From a virus: DNA of 30,514 nt. Below the pieces are notes generated by a model. That model saw nothing but the letters and a program-made list of their open reading frames with translations, was not told the DNA's origin and ran no database searches. Shown here piece by piece: positions 29,941 through 30,514 of this stretch; the stretch's first letter is position 1; each line of letters begins with the position of its first letter. Location of the stretch: IMG/VR virus record IMGVR_UViG_3300035698_010304, positions 1 to 30,514 of that record; one strand, written 5' to 3'. A program made the translations under genes and the position numbers.

Positions 29941-30514
29941 AGGGGGCCACCAGTAAGCGCCACGTCGTCGCCAGGGTGCGTTTCGTCGCCTTCTTCCCCC
30001 AGGACCGCATCGATCGGCACCAGGAGGCACCGCATAGCGTATCCGTTCATTCGGATATTAGACGGCGCGACCATCGAGCCCTCGAGCCGGGCGAGGGATT
30101 GCCCCCAGCCGCCATCGGATCCGCCGCGGCCTTGCCACTGTGTTTCCTTGTAGATCCCGGCGAGCCCCTGGTGACGCTTCGCGATGCAGAGCCATTGAGA
30201 ACCATCCGGCCGCCTGGCGACCTTGAGCCCGATCGACATCAACATTTGATTGGCCTCGACCGCCTCGCTTTCGCCGGCGCCGTACCTGGTAGCCGCATCC
30301 GCCACCCAGGAGGACACCGGGCGCGCCACAGCGCCGCGGCCGGTAACGAGGGGTGTTGTCATAAGCTGATCGATGCACCGACCCGCGTCGGTCATGTCGC
30401 GCGACTGCGAGCCATAGCCGGCACTGACCAGGCGCTCGCACCAAATATCGATTTCATCGGTATGCGCCGGCGTGTCATGCAGGAGAAGATCCGCCACCGC
30501 GAACAATGTTCCGA
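29937..30514 (-). CDS. C-terminal part of a larger protein (partial at window edge)
   Basis: At least 191 codons are open to the right edge with no in-frame stop; the apparent first Met is a TTG at 30506, so the true start probably lies beyond the window. Features: 'DEIDIWCERLVSAGYGSQSRDMTDAGRCIDQL' near the visible start and 'MLMSIGLKVARRPDGSQWLCIAKRHQGLAGIYKETQW' further on, followed by a Gly-rich stretch. The second block could be a winged-helix-like tail of a replication protein (primase/helicase), but I cannot confirm it. Its stop overlaps the next gene's GTG. Confidence 0.75.
   Translation of the reverse strand, partial: GTLFAVADLLLHDTPAHTDEIDIWCERLVSAGYGSQSRDMTDAGRCIDQLMTTPLVTGRGAVARPVSSWVADAATRYGAGESEAVEANQMLMSIGLKVARRPDGSQWLCIAKRHQGLAGIYKETQWQGRGGSDGGWGQSLARLEGSMVAPSNIRMNGYAMRCLLVPIDAVLGEEGDETHPGDDVALTGGPL

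Overview
The window looks like about 30.5 kb of a temperate, podovirus-type (T7-like morphogenesis) phage of an alphaproteobacterium. The phage assignment rests on an almost unbroken late operon on the minus strand. Read in transcription order it encodes a small DNA-binding protein, large terminase, portal, scaffold, capsid, gp11/gp12-like tail tube, ejection proteins, tail fibre and lysis genes. The host guess rests on a tRNA-Lys(CTT) 3' half of alphaproteobacterial type used as attachment site, a GTA-type 3-TM holin, high GC (roughly 60%) and the style of the integrase. It is weak below class level.

Layout. Positions 1-2362 (+ strand): the 3' end of an unidentified gene and its terminator, a possible promoter with an operator-like inverted repeat, a phage hypothetical protein, a small HTH protein, a tyrosine integrase, the att core (2274-2318) and a strong terminator. 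The att core is flanked on one side by int and on the other by phage lysis genes. The sequence therefore reads as attP (circular or virion form), not attL/attR of an integrated prophage.

Positions 29940-2568 (- strand) form one long convergent late transcription unit, mostly linked by ATGA, GTGA or TAATG stop/start overlaps. In transcription order: GRPPGSKNK-motif protein (TerS candidate), basic ORF, Cys-pair mini-protein, TerL, four small proteins, a lectin/CBM-like protein, a hypothetical, portal, Bbp19-like protein, a Lys-repeat protein, scaffold, capsid, decoration-like protein, gp11-like, gp12-like, DUF2833-like acetyltransferase fold, three or four ejection proteins, tail fibre, glycine-rich adhesin, PP-loop ATPase, XhlA-like protein, lysozyme-like endolysin and 3-TM holin. 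Hairpins sit around the capsid gene and may tune its dosage.

Positions 29302-29721 are a non-coding region with twelve TGCAAC/GTTGCA motifs and nested inverted repeats. It is the best candidate for a replication origin or late-control region. To its right are a 72-aa protein and the C-terminal part of a larger protein cut by the window edge.

Most worth a second look: a RelA/SpoT-like region plus a ParB/DdrB-like region inside a 1087-aa ejection protein; a lone PP-loop (QueC-like) enzyme with SGGxNS instead of SGGxDS between the adhesin and lysis genes; the TGCAAC array; and a strong coding-region enrichment of GATC.
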